64,000 nt of DNA from Trebouxia sp. TZW2008 (taxonomy: Eukaryota > Chlorophyta > Trebouxiophyceae > Trebouxiales > Trebouxiaceae), in NCBI GenBank assembly GCA_002118135.1, contig BDIU01000088.1, forward strand, positions 170,160 through 234,159. The letters run 5' to 3'. The notes under the pieces are model-generated. The model searched no databases, had not been told where the DNA came from, and saw only the letters and a program-made list of their open reading frames with translations. Positions 12,039 to 24,400 of the stretch are shown one piece after another (position 1 is the first letter of the stretch; each line of letters starts with the position of its first letter). The position numbers were made by a program, and so were the translations under genes.

Positions 12039-12620
12039 CTTATGTGTTTTGTCTGATTTGCAAGCCACAATGTCTTATGAAATTGTTTGTACAACTGTAC
12101 TCCTCAAAGTATTCTCCAAGTACCAATTGTGCTTGCCATGACATCGCTAACCAAACAGACCTGCTGTACAAACGACGCTTGCTCATGATGGTGCCGTTGC
12201 TGTTGCTTTATCTGTGTGCGATGCTTGAAGGTGTTGCTGCTGTGAAAATTTTCGGTTAACAGTGAAACAGGAGCAACAACTCAGCAACAACTAATTGTAC
12301 TCACCACCAGATGACTTTGTTGATGTCTCACTCTGCATTCTTACTGGTGACTTCGTTGGAGACATAGCAAAAACGTAGACGTGTCCCTGTCTTGTCTATG
12401 TATGGAGACAGCTTGCACAGCATGCTTAGTGGCATTCAGCAGTCTCTGATGCCATCACTTCACGGCAACAATACAACAAAAGGTGTTATCCCAAAACAGG
12501 ATGCTTCTGCATTTGGAACGCTGACATGTAGCTCACTCATAATCCGCCGACTCAACACTACTGACTGCGAGGAATGTGAACAACATTTGTGAAGAGCTGC
12601 AGCCAAACATGCTCAATTCA
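12039..12620. other. Convergent 3' flanks; no gene seen
   Basis: This stretch separates the plus-strand Q-rich gene from the minus-strand hydrolase, whose 3' ends face each other. No coding-like frame or known RNA was found, so it probably holds the two 3' untranslated regions. Confidence 0.5.
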
Positions 12621-13815
12621 TCAGTCAGAGGCAAAATCTGTTGCAAAACGCATTATGACTTCTGCTAGCTCTATTGGACGACTGAGAAAAGGACTGTGAC
12701 CAGCATCCATAGAATGAACAATCCAGTCCCCACCACTTTGCTTCATACTCATGTCCTGAAAGTCAACAGGCATCTGTGCATCTTGTGTGCAGCGGATGAA
12801 TGCCATGTGTCCCTTGTAAGGCGAGGCTGCCCAGTCTGTGACATAGCAAGGGCTGATATCTGTGACGCAGTTTAGTGCCATTGGACGTAAGTTTGATGCC
12901 GCATCTGAAGCCGTTGCAGCTGGAACATCTGGTGCATAAAGCTTGGAAGGGTCAGCAAAATTCCATATGCGCTTGTCTTCCTGCAGCAACAACACTCACA
13001 TACAGTACTGTCATGCAGCCACATTGCCCAAGCCAATTCCGATGCAACAGTCATGAGGCACATAGCTGAGTCATTCCAAGCATGCCCTGATTTACACCGG
13101 CGGACATTTCAATGTCCGCCGGTGTAATGATGACAATGCAAGCAGCATTGCATTTCATAGGGCGCATGCCTCTGCCGTCTGAAGCTTGGAGCGACTGCAA
13201 TATGCCCTGGCTTAACTATGATGATACAACATGCAGCATACATGCTTTGCGCCTCAGCCAGGCATGATGATGACACCTCTTGAATTCAAGCACCATTGAG
13301 ACAGCTTGTGTATTAGAACAATTTGCCGTTTTGTAAGCAGCCTTGACAGTCGTACAACCAAGCATAGAAGGTCTGAATCTCTTAAAATCCCTTACATCAA
13401 CAATGAAGTCTCCAGGCCAGGAGCCATCTGGGAGCTTGCCAAATGAGGGGAGACCTTTGAATGCCAAAAAAGCGGCTACGAAGACGACACCTATAACACC
13501 TCCCATTTCTCCTCGAGCAGATCGTTCTGCCTGGCTGAAACCTAGAGCAGCCGCCCCTCCAGCAAGACCTGCAGCTGAGTGACAGACAAGTAGGATGTCT
13601 TGATCCTTGTCTACCGAAGGCTGCAGCATCTGCCGCTGTATACCCACAATGTCTTTCGACATGTGACAAGCAGCAGGATCTGCAGAGTCTACGCTGGCTA
13701 ATTGCTTGCAACAAACTGGATAACCGGCATCCTGCAAGGCCGTGATTAGGTCAGTCCAGTGGTGTGGTGTATGACATGCTCCCGGAACGATGACTATCAT
13801 CGGTTTCGATGTCAT
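12621..13815 (-). CDS. Alpha/beta hydrolase (esterase-like), two exons
   Basis: Exons 13815-13396 and 12980-12621 join in phase 0 and give 259 aa. The fold signature of Abhydrolase_6 / methyl-esterase-like proteins is present: an IVIVPGACHTPHHW first strand and oxyanion loop, a nucleophile elbow CHSAAG (Ser near residue 83), a late Asp in CTQDAQMPV, and the catalytic His in DAGHSPFLSRP near the C terminus, so a complete Ser-Asp-His triad is visible. The residue before His-Ser is Cys rather than the common Gly, and the elbow is HSAAG rather than HSxGG. Related plant and microbial enzymes hydrolyse small esters; the substrate cannot be inferred. No targeting peptide is evident. The start is 84 bp from the divergent neighbour. 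The single intron holds a perfect hairpin. Confidence 0.85.
13092..13127. repeat. Perfect 17-bp inverted repeat in the hydrolase intron
   Basis: Two 17-nt arms, TTACACCGGCGGACATT and its exact complement, are separated by only 2 nt. The element is more CpG-rich than the surrounding intron. In the minus-strand pre-mRNA it would fold into a very stable stem-loop. It may be a minimal foldback remnant of a transposon or a structured RNA signal. Confidence 0.9.
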
Positions 13816-13898
13816 GCTGCCGGAGTCCGGGACTCTGCTGCAACTCGCACTGCACCCCAGGCAGCAGTATCTTCTGCCTTTTCCGACTTGAACGTGCA
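13816..13898. promoter_or_regulatory. Compact bidirectional promoter region
   Basis: Only 83 bp separate the ATG of the minus-strand hydrolase (13815) from the chosen ATG of the plus-strand nucleotidyltransferase-like gene (13899). Regulatory sequences must therefore be shared or overlap the coding regions. An in-frame ATG at 13809 would make the two coding regions overlap. Confidence 0.45.
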
Positions 13899-15071
13899 AT
13901 GGCAAGAAGTGCACTAGTCATAACGCCTGTCGTAAGTCGTCTTCCTGCCGCTTCCTCCAACTTCCTGCAGTCCGACTGCAGTCATTCTGAAAGTCAAAAG
14001 CGATGCACAACTTCCCCCAAGATCTGCAACAGCGGCATGGGCGGTTCCGCACTGAGCCAAAAAGCTCCCAGACTGTCAAGGGAGGAGTATAGCCGAGTTG
14101 TCGCTGAGCTGAAACCGTATCTTGCGCCGGAGTTTTATCTACTTGTTGAGGAACCTCGCAGCTTCGCATCGAAAACGTCCTTTGGGGATGTTGACTTGCT
14201 TGCGACATCATGTCAAAAGGACTACAATGCTGTGCAAGTCTTTGGAAGCTCCGAAAGCAAGCGAAACCACAACATAAAGCACTTCGACTATCAAGGCTAC
14301 CAAGTTGACGTGATCGAGATAGCTGAAGATCATATGGACCTCGCACGCTGGTTCTATGGCTATGGTGATACAGGGATGATAACAGGGATGTTCGTGCGCA
14401 ATCTCGGGCTCAAGTTTGGTCTGGACGGCCTGACCTACAAATGTGAAACCTACAAGGTCAAACTGTCTCATTACCTCAGGGACATATTGCATTTTTTGGG
14501 CTTAAGTCATGACGTCTGGAAGCAAGGTTTTGACGATCAGGAGGCTTTTTTCCGTTACATGGCGTCCAGCAAGTACTTCCGCCCATACTTCTTTTCCAGA
14601 AAGAACCCAGAAGTGCTTGAGCTAGATGCCGACAGGCGCAGAAAGGGCACTGCTGTCTTTGAAACCCCGACCATTTGGAATCATGAGGCGCGCTGTAGGC
14701 TTGCTGAGCGGCCAATGTTTCACAGCTGGATTGAGTTTGTGGAAACCCTGCCTGATGCAACTGACAAAGTAGATCCTGAACAGGTCAGGGCTGAATCTCT
14801 CAGGGTCTTTGGCAAAGAGGCTGTTGTCCAGGGCTTTGAAGACGAGTTGAGTTTGACGAGACGTGTTAAGGTCAAGTTCAACGGTAAGCTTGCCATGGAA
14901 TGGACCAACCAGCAAGTGAAAGGCAAAGATTTGGGCAACCTGACTGCAGCATTCAAGTCTGTATTCCCATTGGCACGGCTAGACCATATGTCACAAGATC
15001 AAATCCAGGAGGCTTTTGTCAGCTTAGAGAAAGGCAGACACACTGCTGCAGTTGAGGGACTAGCAACTTGA
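13899..15071 (+). CDS. Nucleotidyltransferase-fold protein, possibly organelle-targeted
   Basis: Intronless frame of 390 aa from the ATG at 13899. I preferred this start because it gives an Arg/Ser/Ala-rich, acid-free leader (MARSALVITPVVSRLPAASS) typical of a mitochondrial or plastid presequence; the ATG at 13809 adds 30 residues. The central part has SFGDVDLLATS, a GDxD-type metal-binding motif, followed by a third acidic position in QVDVIEIAED, the pattern of polymerase-beta-like nucleotidyltransferases. Downstream come conserved-looking blocks such as GMFVRNLGLKFGLDGLTYK and a His/Trp-rich region. I cannot assign a substrate; I recall similar uncharacterised proteins in fungi, algae and large DNA viruses but could not check. 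It is the only long intronless gene here apart from the GT32 gene, which may hint at lateral origin or retroposition. Confidence 0.65.
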   Translation: MARSALVITPVVSRLPAASSNFLQSDCSHSESQKRCTTSPKICNSGMGGSALSQKAPRLSREEYSRVVAELKPYLAPEFYLLVEEPRSFASKTSFGDVDLLATSCQKDYNAVQVFGSSESKRNHNIKHFDYQGYQVDVIEIAEDHMDLARWFYGYGDTGMITGMFVRNLGLKFGLDGLTYKCETYKVKLSHYLRDILHFLGLSHDVWKQGFDDQEAFFRYMASSKYFRPYFFSRKNPEVLELDADRRRKGTAVFETPTIWNHEARCRLAERPMFHSWIEFVETLPDATDKVDPEQVRAESLRVFGKEAVVQGFEDELSLTRRVKVKFNGKLAMEWTNQQVKGKDLGNLTAAFKSVFPLARLDHMSQDQIQEAFVSLEKGRHTAAVEGLAT

Positions 15072-15480
15072 GGCAATGCATATCTTGATAGCTTGAGTTG
15101 TACAAACAGCGTTGTACAGACAGCAATAGTAGTTGTGGTGCAGGATCATGCAGCTGTAGAGCAAACTGGAACTTGTACTGCATGTACATTTTGTGTAATG
15201 AACATATGTGACCCGTGCACAGCTCAGAGACATGTCAGTTCTGCCACTGTTGTTGAGGGTTGATATTGTCAGATGTCAATGTTGTCAAAGTTTATGGTCA
15301 GCCCAATGGGTCTGCTCAGCTTTCTGCACACAGCAGGGCTAGTCTTGACAGCTGTTTCGAGACAATTGAGTGATTTGTATCAATATAAACCCAGAAGGGT
15401 CCAAAACCGATTGATTTTGTAGCACCGAGGGATCCTGCACTAATGCCTTACAGCTGAGTACAGCATCCAGGACTTCTGCA
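15072..15480. other. Convergent 3' flanks; no gene seen
   Basis: This lies between the stop of the nucleotidyltransferase-like gene and the tentative last exon of the minus-strand TSP1/EGF gene. Open frames are short. The minus-strand frame running from about 15590 to 15339 may instead be the true last exon of the TSP1/EGF gene in another phase. Confidence 0.4.
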
Positions 15481-18400
15481 TCAGTAATGATCTGCAATAC
15501 AGTGACTCGTGCCTGCGGTGTCTCTGGCAATCTCATAGCAGTTAGCTGTCCTTCCTGAAGGTAGTGTGGTTTGTGCCTGTAATTGTGCACGTTGCAATCA
15601 TTATGCCGTTCATGTTGAGATGCAAAGTCTCAATGCAATCTCCACTTTTGACCAGATGATGCACATGCATGCTGATTGCCATCTAAACAAGGTGTCAGAG
15701 CAATGCTGTGGCTAAAGAACTGTTTGCAAATGCTGACAGCCTGCGGTGTGATCTGCCTGCCAAGGCTTGGACGTAAGTCTATATTATGCATTTGCTGCAT
15801 GCGTGATCATGCCTATAAGCAGATAAACAAGAATGCAAGGTTGATGTTAGCATTTGCAGGAGCTGCTCGCAGATGCAGCGTGTTGCCGAGTGTCAGACCC
15901 AGATTGATGAGCCGCCCCAGCTTTGCTTGGTACATGCAACAAGTGACACGCCCTATGCAACAATTCAAGCAATTGCTGTCAGCAATGATGCATGAAAGCT
16001 AGGCTGCATGCCCACACTCAAGGGTCAGACATGTGCCTGCACTTAGGCAAAGGTTACCAGGTCTAATCCTGTAGAAAACTTGGCTTGCATACATGTTTGA
16101 CGAGAATCTGAAGAACATCTGGTGCTCTCAAGGCAGCTGTGCATCACGTCTGATTCTGCATCTGGAATGCCAAAAGAATGTAAAAAGCAACAACCTTATT
16201 ACAACTGTTTGGGGAAGATTGAACCAAGCATCAAATCAGCTGAACAGGTCTTGGAAGCTGTTTGACGACAGTTATTTCAGCAAGGCTGCAACAATACATC
16301 ACTACTTAGGTGGGCACAACAAAGTCTCTTGGTTTGTTGGGCTGCATTTCAATCCACGAATAACCTAAACCCGCTGCTCAACGCCAACTGAGCCCTGAAA
16401 GAGAGGCTGCAACCTTATTCAGACCAAAGGCAGCCTTCATTGCTTGCTTATTCAACTTAAAAGTCCAACAAGAGAGTGAGCTGAGTGACTTCAATTATGG
16501 TCAACTTGACTGTCTTTATTGGTGGTCAAGGGGTCTGCTGAGGCCATGACTCAGCGCCTCAGTAGTTGTGAGGCTGACCGGTCAGAACCTGCATTGCATC
16601 AGCTGGTCATCTATCTGCTTGCTGAACAGCATGTGTCTAGACACATTGTGCAAGAACGCGTGGCCATGATTGCATTTGCCCCCAGTAACTACACAGTAAG
16701 CACAAAGAACAAGCCAAAAGCATGCTGATGCCGGACCAAGCACTGCATGTTTGCTTTATGTCACAAGTCAGTATTGGGGATTAAACAAACAATGACTACG
16801 CACAAGCCAGTATGTACCTGTGCTAGATGAAGCCAATGAGGCTTGGCTTGCGTTCTTGGCATGACCGCTGCTTGCATCCTGCTCCTCGTTTGCATCTATT
16901 GCCTGCAAGACACGTGACATGTCAATGCTCAGCCAAGCTGCATTTGGCAAAGTAACAATCTACAGAATAATCAGTGATAGTCCCTGCAACAACTGGATTA
17001 CCAGGCATATCACTTCATGACATGCTGCAAGCAATGCTCAGGTCACATCAACTACTTGAATTTGCAAAGAGAAAGTTTCATTGCAGCAGAGCGCACTCCA
17101 ATCATGCTCTGGCTCACCCATCTTCAGCTTATGTACAGGCACATACAGACTAACAGCAAATGTGTTGAGATGCTTGCATGCTGGCTGGGCACTGTGCTCA
17201 GCCTCCACGCTGTAGCCATGGCAGCACTGCTCAGACATTCTGTGCTTATGTATGTCATGACAGCAATGCTCAATAACATGCAGAGGCATACTATAGACTT
17301 ACAGCAAATGTGTTGAGATGCTTGCGAGCTTGCTGAGCATCAGGGGCAGCCTCCAGGCTGTAGTCATAGCCACGACGGGTAGACTGTGTGGACAAAATGC
17401 TTTCAGTGCGGCCCAGATCCCTGAGGGGAGCCCTCCTTGCACCCCCTGGCCAAGCTGAGCTGGGCTGAGGGGCTGTTACATCTTCAGACAGGGCATAGTT
17501 GGGCCTGTTGTTCCTGCGCTCTTCCTCCTCTTCAGCAGCCTGCAGACGTGTCAATGCTGATTAACAGGGAGATGCTGTGTCATGCAGGTTGTGGCCAAGG
17601 GTTTCTTGCTCCCATAGCCGTCACAAAGATGAGCCAGACCATGAAATGCTACATTTCACAGTGAAGCAGGCAAGACTTGCGCATCCAATCCCCAAATGAT
17701 GTATGCTGACGAGTGTTCATGATGTTCCAACTCATGATGGTAGTGATGCTGTCAAACACAGCTTGTTGAGTCAGCATATGCAGCGCATTGCCTTGTTTGT
17801 CTGCCCCATGATAGGTGCTGAACAGCCACAGCTTGCCATAGCCAAACAACACTGACTTGGACAATGGTGCAAACTAACAAGCAGGCTAAGTTGGGGCATT
17901 CAGGATGACGAAGTCACCTGTGAGAAGGCAAAGAAGCCTCCGTGGCTTCTCTTGGTGCGGCCACCCTCACTGCCATCCTCAAATGCCATGTTGGTCTCCA
18001 TCAGAAGGTTGGCGTGCCTGCTGCGCGCTCCTGACGAAGAGGTGAAGGCAATGGATGCCAGCCCACCTGCAAGTCAAAATCAGAAGCATCAACGCCTGCC
18101 AGACTTGCCACTTCAAGTGCAAAACCTCAACCTTTTCAGCATGTATGATGCAGGTTGCATGACGGCTGGTCACCGCAGCAGCAACAGTCATGGCACAAAG
18201 TCATATCCAAACTGGCAGACTGAAAGCAAAGTGTAGACACTTGGATGTTTCTGCACAACTGTCTGGAGATGCTGACCTGAGCGGTTGCTGGCTCGGCTGT
18301 CTGCGCCAGAGCTGGTGACTGTGCTGGCAGTGCCCTGAGAGCTGCCCCGCCTCCAGCCCTTGCTGATCCTCTTCATCAGCCCACCCTGCAAACACCAGAG

Positions 18401-21400
18401 CACTCAGCATTGGCTAGCAATGGACATTGTGGCCTTGTTCAGTCAGGCGGATTTTGCCAAAGCAGAGCAATGCAGCACATTACGCTGTTCAAACATCCAC
18501 ACACATGTGTTTCTGTTGTCAGCAATTACTCAAACGTGCAGAACAACAGAAGTACACCAATCCTGCTATCTGATGTGTCATGATGATGCAAGGCCATGGT
18601 TGGCCACTCGCAAAAGACAAAATGTGTACCTCATTCTCTTTCTCCATGTCTGAGAAAGCCATTGAGCTGTACACATTGCTCTTGGCAGCAGCCTTACGGC
18701 TCTCAGACCCCTCTGAGGGAGCACTCTCAAACAGGGCCATGCCACCCCTCCTGGCAACCCCCCTGCCAATGCCGCCTGACCCACCTTCACCCATGGTCAG
18801 CCCATAAGCAGCACGCTCAGCCTTGCCTGCTGCTGATGTGTTGTCAGATGCTGCATCACTGCCGTTAGAGAATGCCAGAGAGCCCCTGCATCACACCCAG
18901 GCCAAGTGAGCCAACACCATACGACATATCGCATGTGCTATATCGTATATTTCGTCTTTGAGACTTCACAAGCTAATGCTGGGACATCGTGCCAGCAGAG
19001 TTTTGAAGTTATATGTTCAGTAAGGATATCCTTACATGCATGCAGGTCATCTGCCCTCACGGGGGCAATGGGCACAAATGTATATGGTTGCACCCTTGTG
19101 AGAACTTATTTAGTGGAGCTCAGGTTCAGGGACAAGTGCTGACAGCAGCTTACGTGCAATGCAGCGCTGCCTCCTGATATGCGTACACATGCAATGGGTC
19201 ACTTGGTCAGTATTGTAGATGCTGTCATTGTTGCACTGCTGCAGCTTGACGCAAATGGCTGGCTGAAGCTGGGTGCATGACACGCGCTTTTGATGCTCAG
19301 AGCTGCAGATAACCAGAGTGGGATTCCAGTGCCCACTCAGGAAAGGCTTATTGAAAAGTGCTTGTGGGCATAGGCATGCATGTAGGATCTGCTCACCTGC
19401 GAGCCTTCTTGTCAGCAGCTTGGTGGTCCATCTCAGAGTACTGAGGCTCCATGATGGTGAAAGCTGTGCCAGCGCCTGCCTGCCTCTTCCTATTATCAGA
19501 CTCCACCAGACTAGCGCCCAGGAAGCCCCTGCAGCAACAATGTGCATGTCAAGCCTCGGCGCTATGAAACTGCTGCAGTGGTTGCACACATCAACGATGG
19601 GCATGTTAAGCCTTGCGGCCATGACATTGCTGCAGTGATTGCACACATCATCATCATCATCATCCTGACAGCGCCTTGCACCATGTGCAAGTGCTTGCAG
19701 TAACACAGCTGCTCCTGACCACCCAATGAACAATGCTAGATCTAGCTGTGGAGGTCATAGGTACCGCAGACACAGAGCGTCAACACAGCATTTAGTCCAG
19801 GACATCTTTGCCATCTATTGTAAGCAAGAGACAAAACAGCACTGCACTGGACGACAGGCAAGCATGTAGGAGGCCAAGCACATGCTGAGCTCAACAGCAT
19901 CTGCAAAAAAAAAAACTTACGGCTGATAGCAGGATCTGCAAACAAGCTTTGCAGGTGCTGCTGTGAGCTGGGGCTTTGAGTGCTTGCCTGTGAGAGGTGT
20001 AGCCTGAAGAAGTGGTGGACTCGGTGGGGTTGCCAACAGTGAGGTCATAAGCCCTTTTGAGCAGGGAGGGCTTCTTGGCAGGAGGAGGGGAGGCAGGGCC
20101 CCTCTCTGTGTCCCTTTCACCCTCTCCCAGCTTGCGCACCTGCACACGTACAATGCCAATTCAGGCCTGAATGCACAGCAAACTGATCACAACAGCACTA
20201 TGTCGTGGGCCCACAGATGCTATGTGTGTGTCGCCCAAGTCCTGTCCTGCCAGGCTGAAATGTCAAAATGACATCCATGCAAGTTACAGCAGGCCCAGCA
20301 AGCAATACACACTATATAGGCAACATGTTCACCATGCAGATTAAAGCATGCAATGGCCAAGATGGAGTCGGGCCTGCTGACGCAAGCAACATGTTTGTGG
20401 TGTCATACACAGTTCAGCCATCAAAGTTGATTATGAGCTGCCCTCAATATCAAGTGAGGATAGCCTACCTCAACCTGGTCCTCAGTGACTCCAGCTGCGG
20501 TAAGCCAGTTGTACCAGGAGTGCATGGGCTTGTTGTTCACCAACACCATCTTGAAGTTGTTCTGCTGCTGACTTGACACCGCACTCTCTGCCACCTGTAG
20601 TGTCATGCAAACTTAAATGTAGCTGCTTGGGACAAGCCTGGTCACGCCATTCAGGCGGCTGACTTTGGTGTTACAAATGCACATTTGATGTGCCATGCAG
20701 GCCTCAGCAGATGCGCAGGACTGCTGCAACAGACTGACTAGACTGTCATACATGCAAAGTTGCTTGATAGCTTCAGCTGCACTGTGATGCAACAAGGATA
20801 GCATCAAGCAAGCCCACAACCAGCACATGCAGCAGTGACCCAACATGACTCGCACTTGACTGATAAGCAGCCTGTGAGGAAGCCTGGATTGTGCTTACAA
20901 TCAACAACAACTGGGAAGGCTTCAAGGTGATGCGTCAACAGGTACCTTGGATCGGCTGGTGGCCATTGGTTCGTACTCAGGGTTGACAAAGGTGGTGGTG
21001 GGTGCACCAGAAGCCTTGGAGGTAGTGCTGCCATGCTCTGGGTCCTGGAAGGCCCAGGCCATGCCCCCGCTTAGCCCTGAGGAGCTCTGACTGCCCTGGC
21101 TGCTTGCAGCTGTGTAGGCTCTGCAAATTGCAGTTGCCCAGTTGGCACAACCGACAATACAGCTTTCAAGATCAGGTTCTGTGGAGCCGCAAGAGTGCGG
21201 GGCCAGCATACAGCAGGCACATCGCTGAGTCCACCAGTGCATGAAATGAACTTTGGAGCAATGCTATCACAGCTATATGGCAATTGCGCCAATATACATG
21301 CAGCACAGCTGGGACTAGCAAGCATGCTGACTCTATAAAGTGACCGCTCATGTCGTCAAGCTTCTATATATGCAGCATGGATACATTTGCATATCCAAGC

Positions 21401-24400
21401 AAGACTATGTAGCTCCAGAATCACAGGCAGCAAAATAAACAGCCAAGCACATATCAGAGAGCACTTACCCACTGACTCTGTGGCGTTTGCCCTTTGCATC
21501 CAAGTGAATGTGCCTATGGGTGGACCTGCGGCGCCTATAGGTGGTGAACAAAGCTAAGGCCACCAGCATAGCTGCCACGCCTGCTATCACAGCTCCAGCA
21601 ATCATGCCCACTGAAGCCCCAGCTGTCTGCAATCCCATCAAGACACTCCTTAGCATAAGATCACTGATGCATGCATGCTGCTCAGCACAAGACGCATGCA
21701 GTCACATGAAGGTATATGCTTTTAATGCGCCGCCTGCAGGTGGTGAACAGAGCCAGAGCCACCAGCATGGCTGCCACGCCTGCTATCACTGCTCCAGCAA
21801 TCATGTGCACTGGAGCTCCCAGCTATCTGCAATTCCGCTAAGACACGCCTCAACACAAATCTGTTGAATCTTCTGCACACTGTAAAGCACATTGCATGTG
21901 CAGCCAAATGCATGTGTGAACTTTTTAACGCATCTGTTCAAACAGAAGGTTGGGTCCTCTGTTTGTACATGTCTGTGTGCTATAAAGGTACACAACAAGA
22001 AGACCCAAAAGCTCAGTGGTGTGATGTGAGTCTGTTATGTCAGAGTCAGTGGCATCTCACCTTTTGGTTGGCTGCAGCATTGCTTTGTGCCAGAGCAAGT
22101 GCAGCTTGAGCCTTGAAGCTGGTGAGAGTACGCTGGCAAATGCCGCTGGCCCGCTGGTATCCATCAGCACAGGCATCACAGGCGTTGCCATCATAACCAA
22201 CATAGCATTGGCAAGTGCCCTGTGCAGGCACTGGTGCACCATGCCCTGAACACTGCACTGAGCCTGCACTGGCTGGAATCGGGTGGAAGGTGATGTGACA
22301 GTCTGCTGGCACTCCTGCAGGCAAACATGGTGTCTTGTCTCAATGCTGCTGCTTTTCACCATGCCCCATAGGGCAGAATGTCAAGCTCTCCTCTGTGTTG
22401 TGCAGCATGTGGCACAGCAACAGAAGGAGTCAAGGCAACATATTGCCAACATGATGTTGGGATGAGGCACTTGAGCACATTGTTGCAGAGGAAGCTTGGC
22501 AGAATCATATGTGCTTCAGATTTAGTCGCTGCTTTTGATTGAGAAGTCTTGTTTGCATGTGTCATTACAACAAAATCCACCCTGACACAGGCATTGAATG
22601 AGTGATTGACACCTGCGCCCGCACGAACGCAGATTGTATAGCACGTATGCCTCACCCTGTTTCTGACACAGGCATGATATCATCACAAGGTGTCAAAGAG
22701 GACTGGGCTGTGTACCTGTAAAATTGCCAACCAAGCTGGGCATCTCTCCAGTCTCACAAAGACCATTGCCAGCAACTCCCTGCTTGCTGACACTCAGCAG
22801 CTGCTGCACTGCCAGCCCTGCTGCGTTGGTGGAGTTGGCGTAGGCTGCCTCAACCAAGTTCTGAACTTGAGGGTAAGTCAGCTCAGGGTAAGGAGGGATG
22901 ACCCAGCCTGTTGTCCCAACTGTGTATGGTGTAGCCGCCAGCAGACTGCGTGAGACCAGCCCCTGCATGACCAGAGTGCATGTCAGCTGACACTGGTCTA
23001 CCTGAGTCAAGGAGGCCGCAGACTGCAGAACATGCCTTGGGGTTGTACCAGTTGCGTGCGCCGTGACAGATCCTAGGCAACAGCATGCACAGAAGCTTGT
23101 AAGATGTGTGGCACAGGTATCCAGTGTAAAGTCAGGCGATGCATACTAGCACACGCTCATACAACAAGCAAGAGTCAGCAGACCCAGCTAGTGCAGATCA
23201 CAATGAGCTCAAAGCTGACCTGATTTGGAGCAATGATGGTGTCAACATCCAGCAAGCTGGCCATGTCAGCGGCCTGTGGCATAGCAATGACTTGCTGCTT
23301 GGTGGAAGTGAGTAGGGAGTCCAAATGAGCCAAATGGGCGCCATGCAACAAGAAGCTCCTCAAGCGAGAAGTCCAAGTGCCAGAAGCTGCCTCCGTCTCG
23401 CCTGGGCTAGTCTGCATTCCCAGAACAGCAATTGTCAGCAATGGTCGGAGGGCCAGCACTGACATTTCCTCTGTCCTGTCGCACACATTGTATCTGAAGA
23501 TTGTCCAGACTGCCATTCAGTAGCGAACTGCATGGCAACATGAAGCTAAGTGCATGTACCACAATCTGTGCATGACAGCAGATATTACCATTCTGATTGC
23601 AAAACAAATGACTCAACTGTGAAAACAGATACCTGCAGAAAAGGCTTGTGCCGACGCACAGACCAAGCAATGCAGGAGGACAGTGAGTCAACAGCAAGAT
23701 GAAAGTATACCTCTGATCGCAGAAGCCTCCTGCGGGAAGGAGCTGGTGCTGCTGCTGAGGTCTGCAGGCTATGCAGCTGCACCTGGCCAGCAGGCACTGA
23801 CAGCACAGACCCAAGCAGGGATGCATAGTTGGTGGTGAAGGCAGCGTGCTGTGAAGAGTTGCCATCTCCCAAGCCTGCAGGACACATATATTGTCTCCTC
23901 AGTCCACGGCAGCAAAATCACATCAGCTGACGTGCCTTGCAAGCCAACAGTGCACAAGCAGAAAGCTGTACAGTGGCTTGTCTTTACAATGACTGCATTA
24001 GTCACCACAAAAGTCCTTGCATTGAATTGCCCATACTCAAAGATATTACTGCAGTCAGAATGCAGTAATTGGTTGCCATTTGCTCTCTCCTTATATTCAG
24101 AATGTCCTTGAATTGCGTATCTGTATAAAGAGAAATTATTGTAGTAGCATGACATGACACATGCCCATGCTGGGTAGTTTTGCCAACTGCTGCCATAAAG
24201 CACAGACATGACAATGCAATATGGACGAATGCAAGCATTGAACAACACTGGCATAGATTTATGCCCACCTGCCACTGAGTCGGAAAGCATATTGAGATTC
24301 AGAGCAATGACTCCAGTTGAGGAGTTGCCAGCACACACTCCAAAGTCATCCACAACATGTGGCAAGGCGCAGCACAGTCCACTGGCGTCAATGGCACCAT

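Noticed and set aside
23002..23072. Possible extra TSP1/EGF exon reading ICHGARNWYNPKACSAVCG
   Set aside because: Its phase does not fit the exons before and after, and it would force a 39-nt intron. Splicing directly to 23001 keeps the frame.
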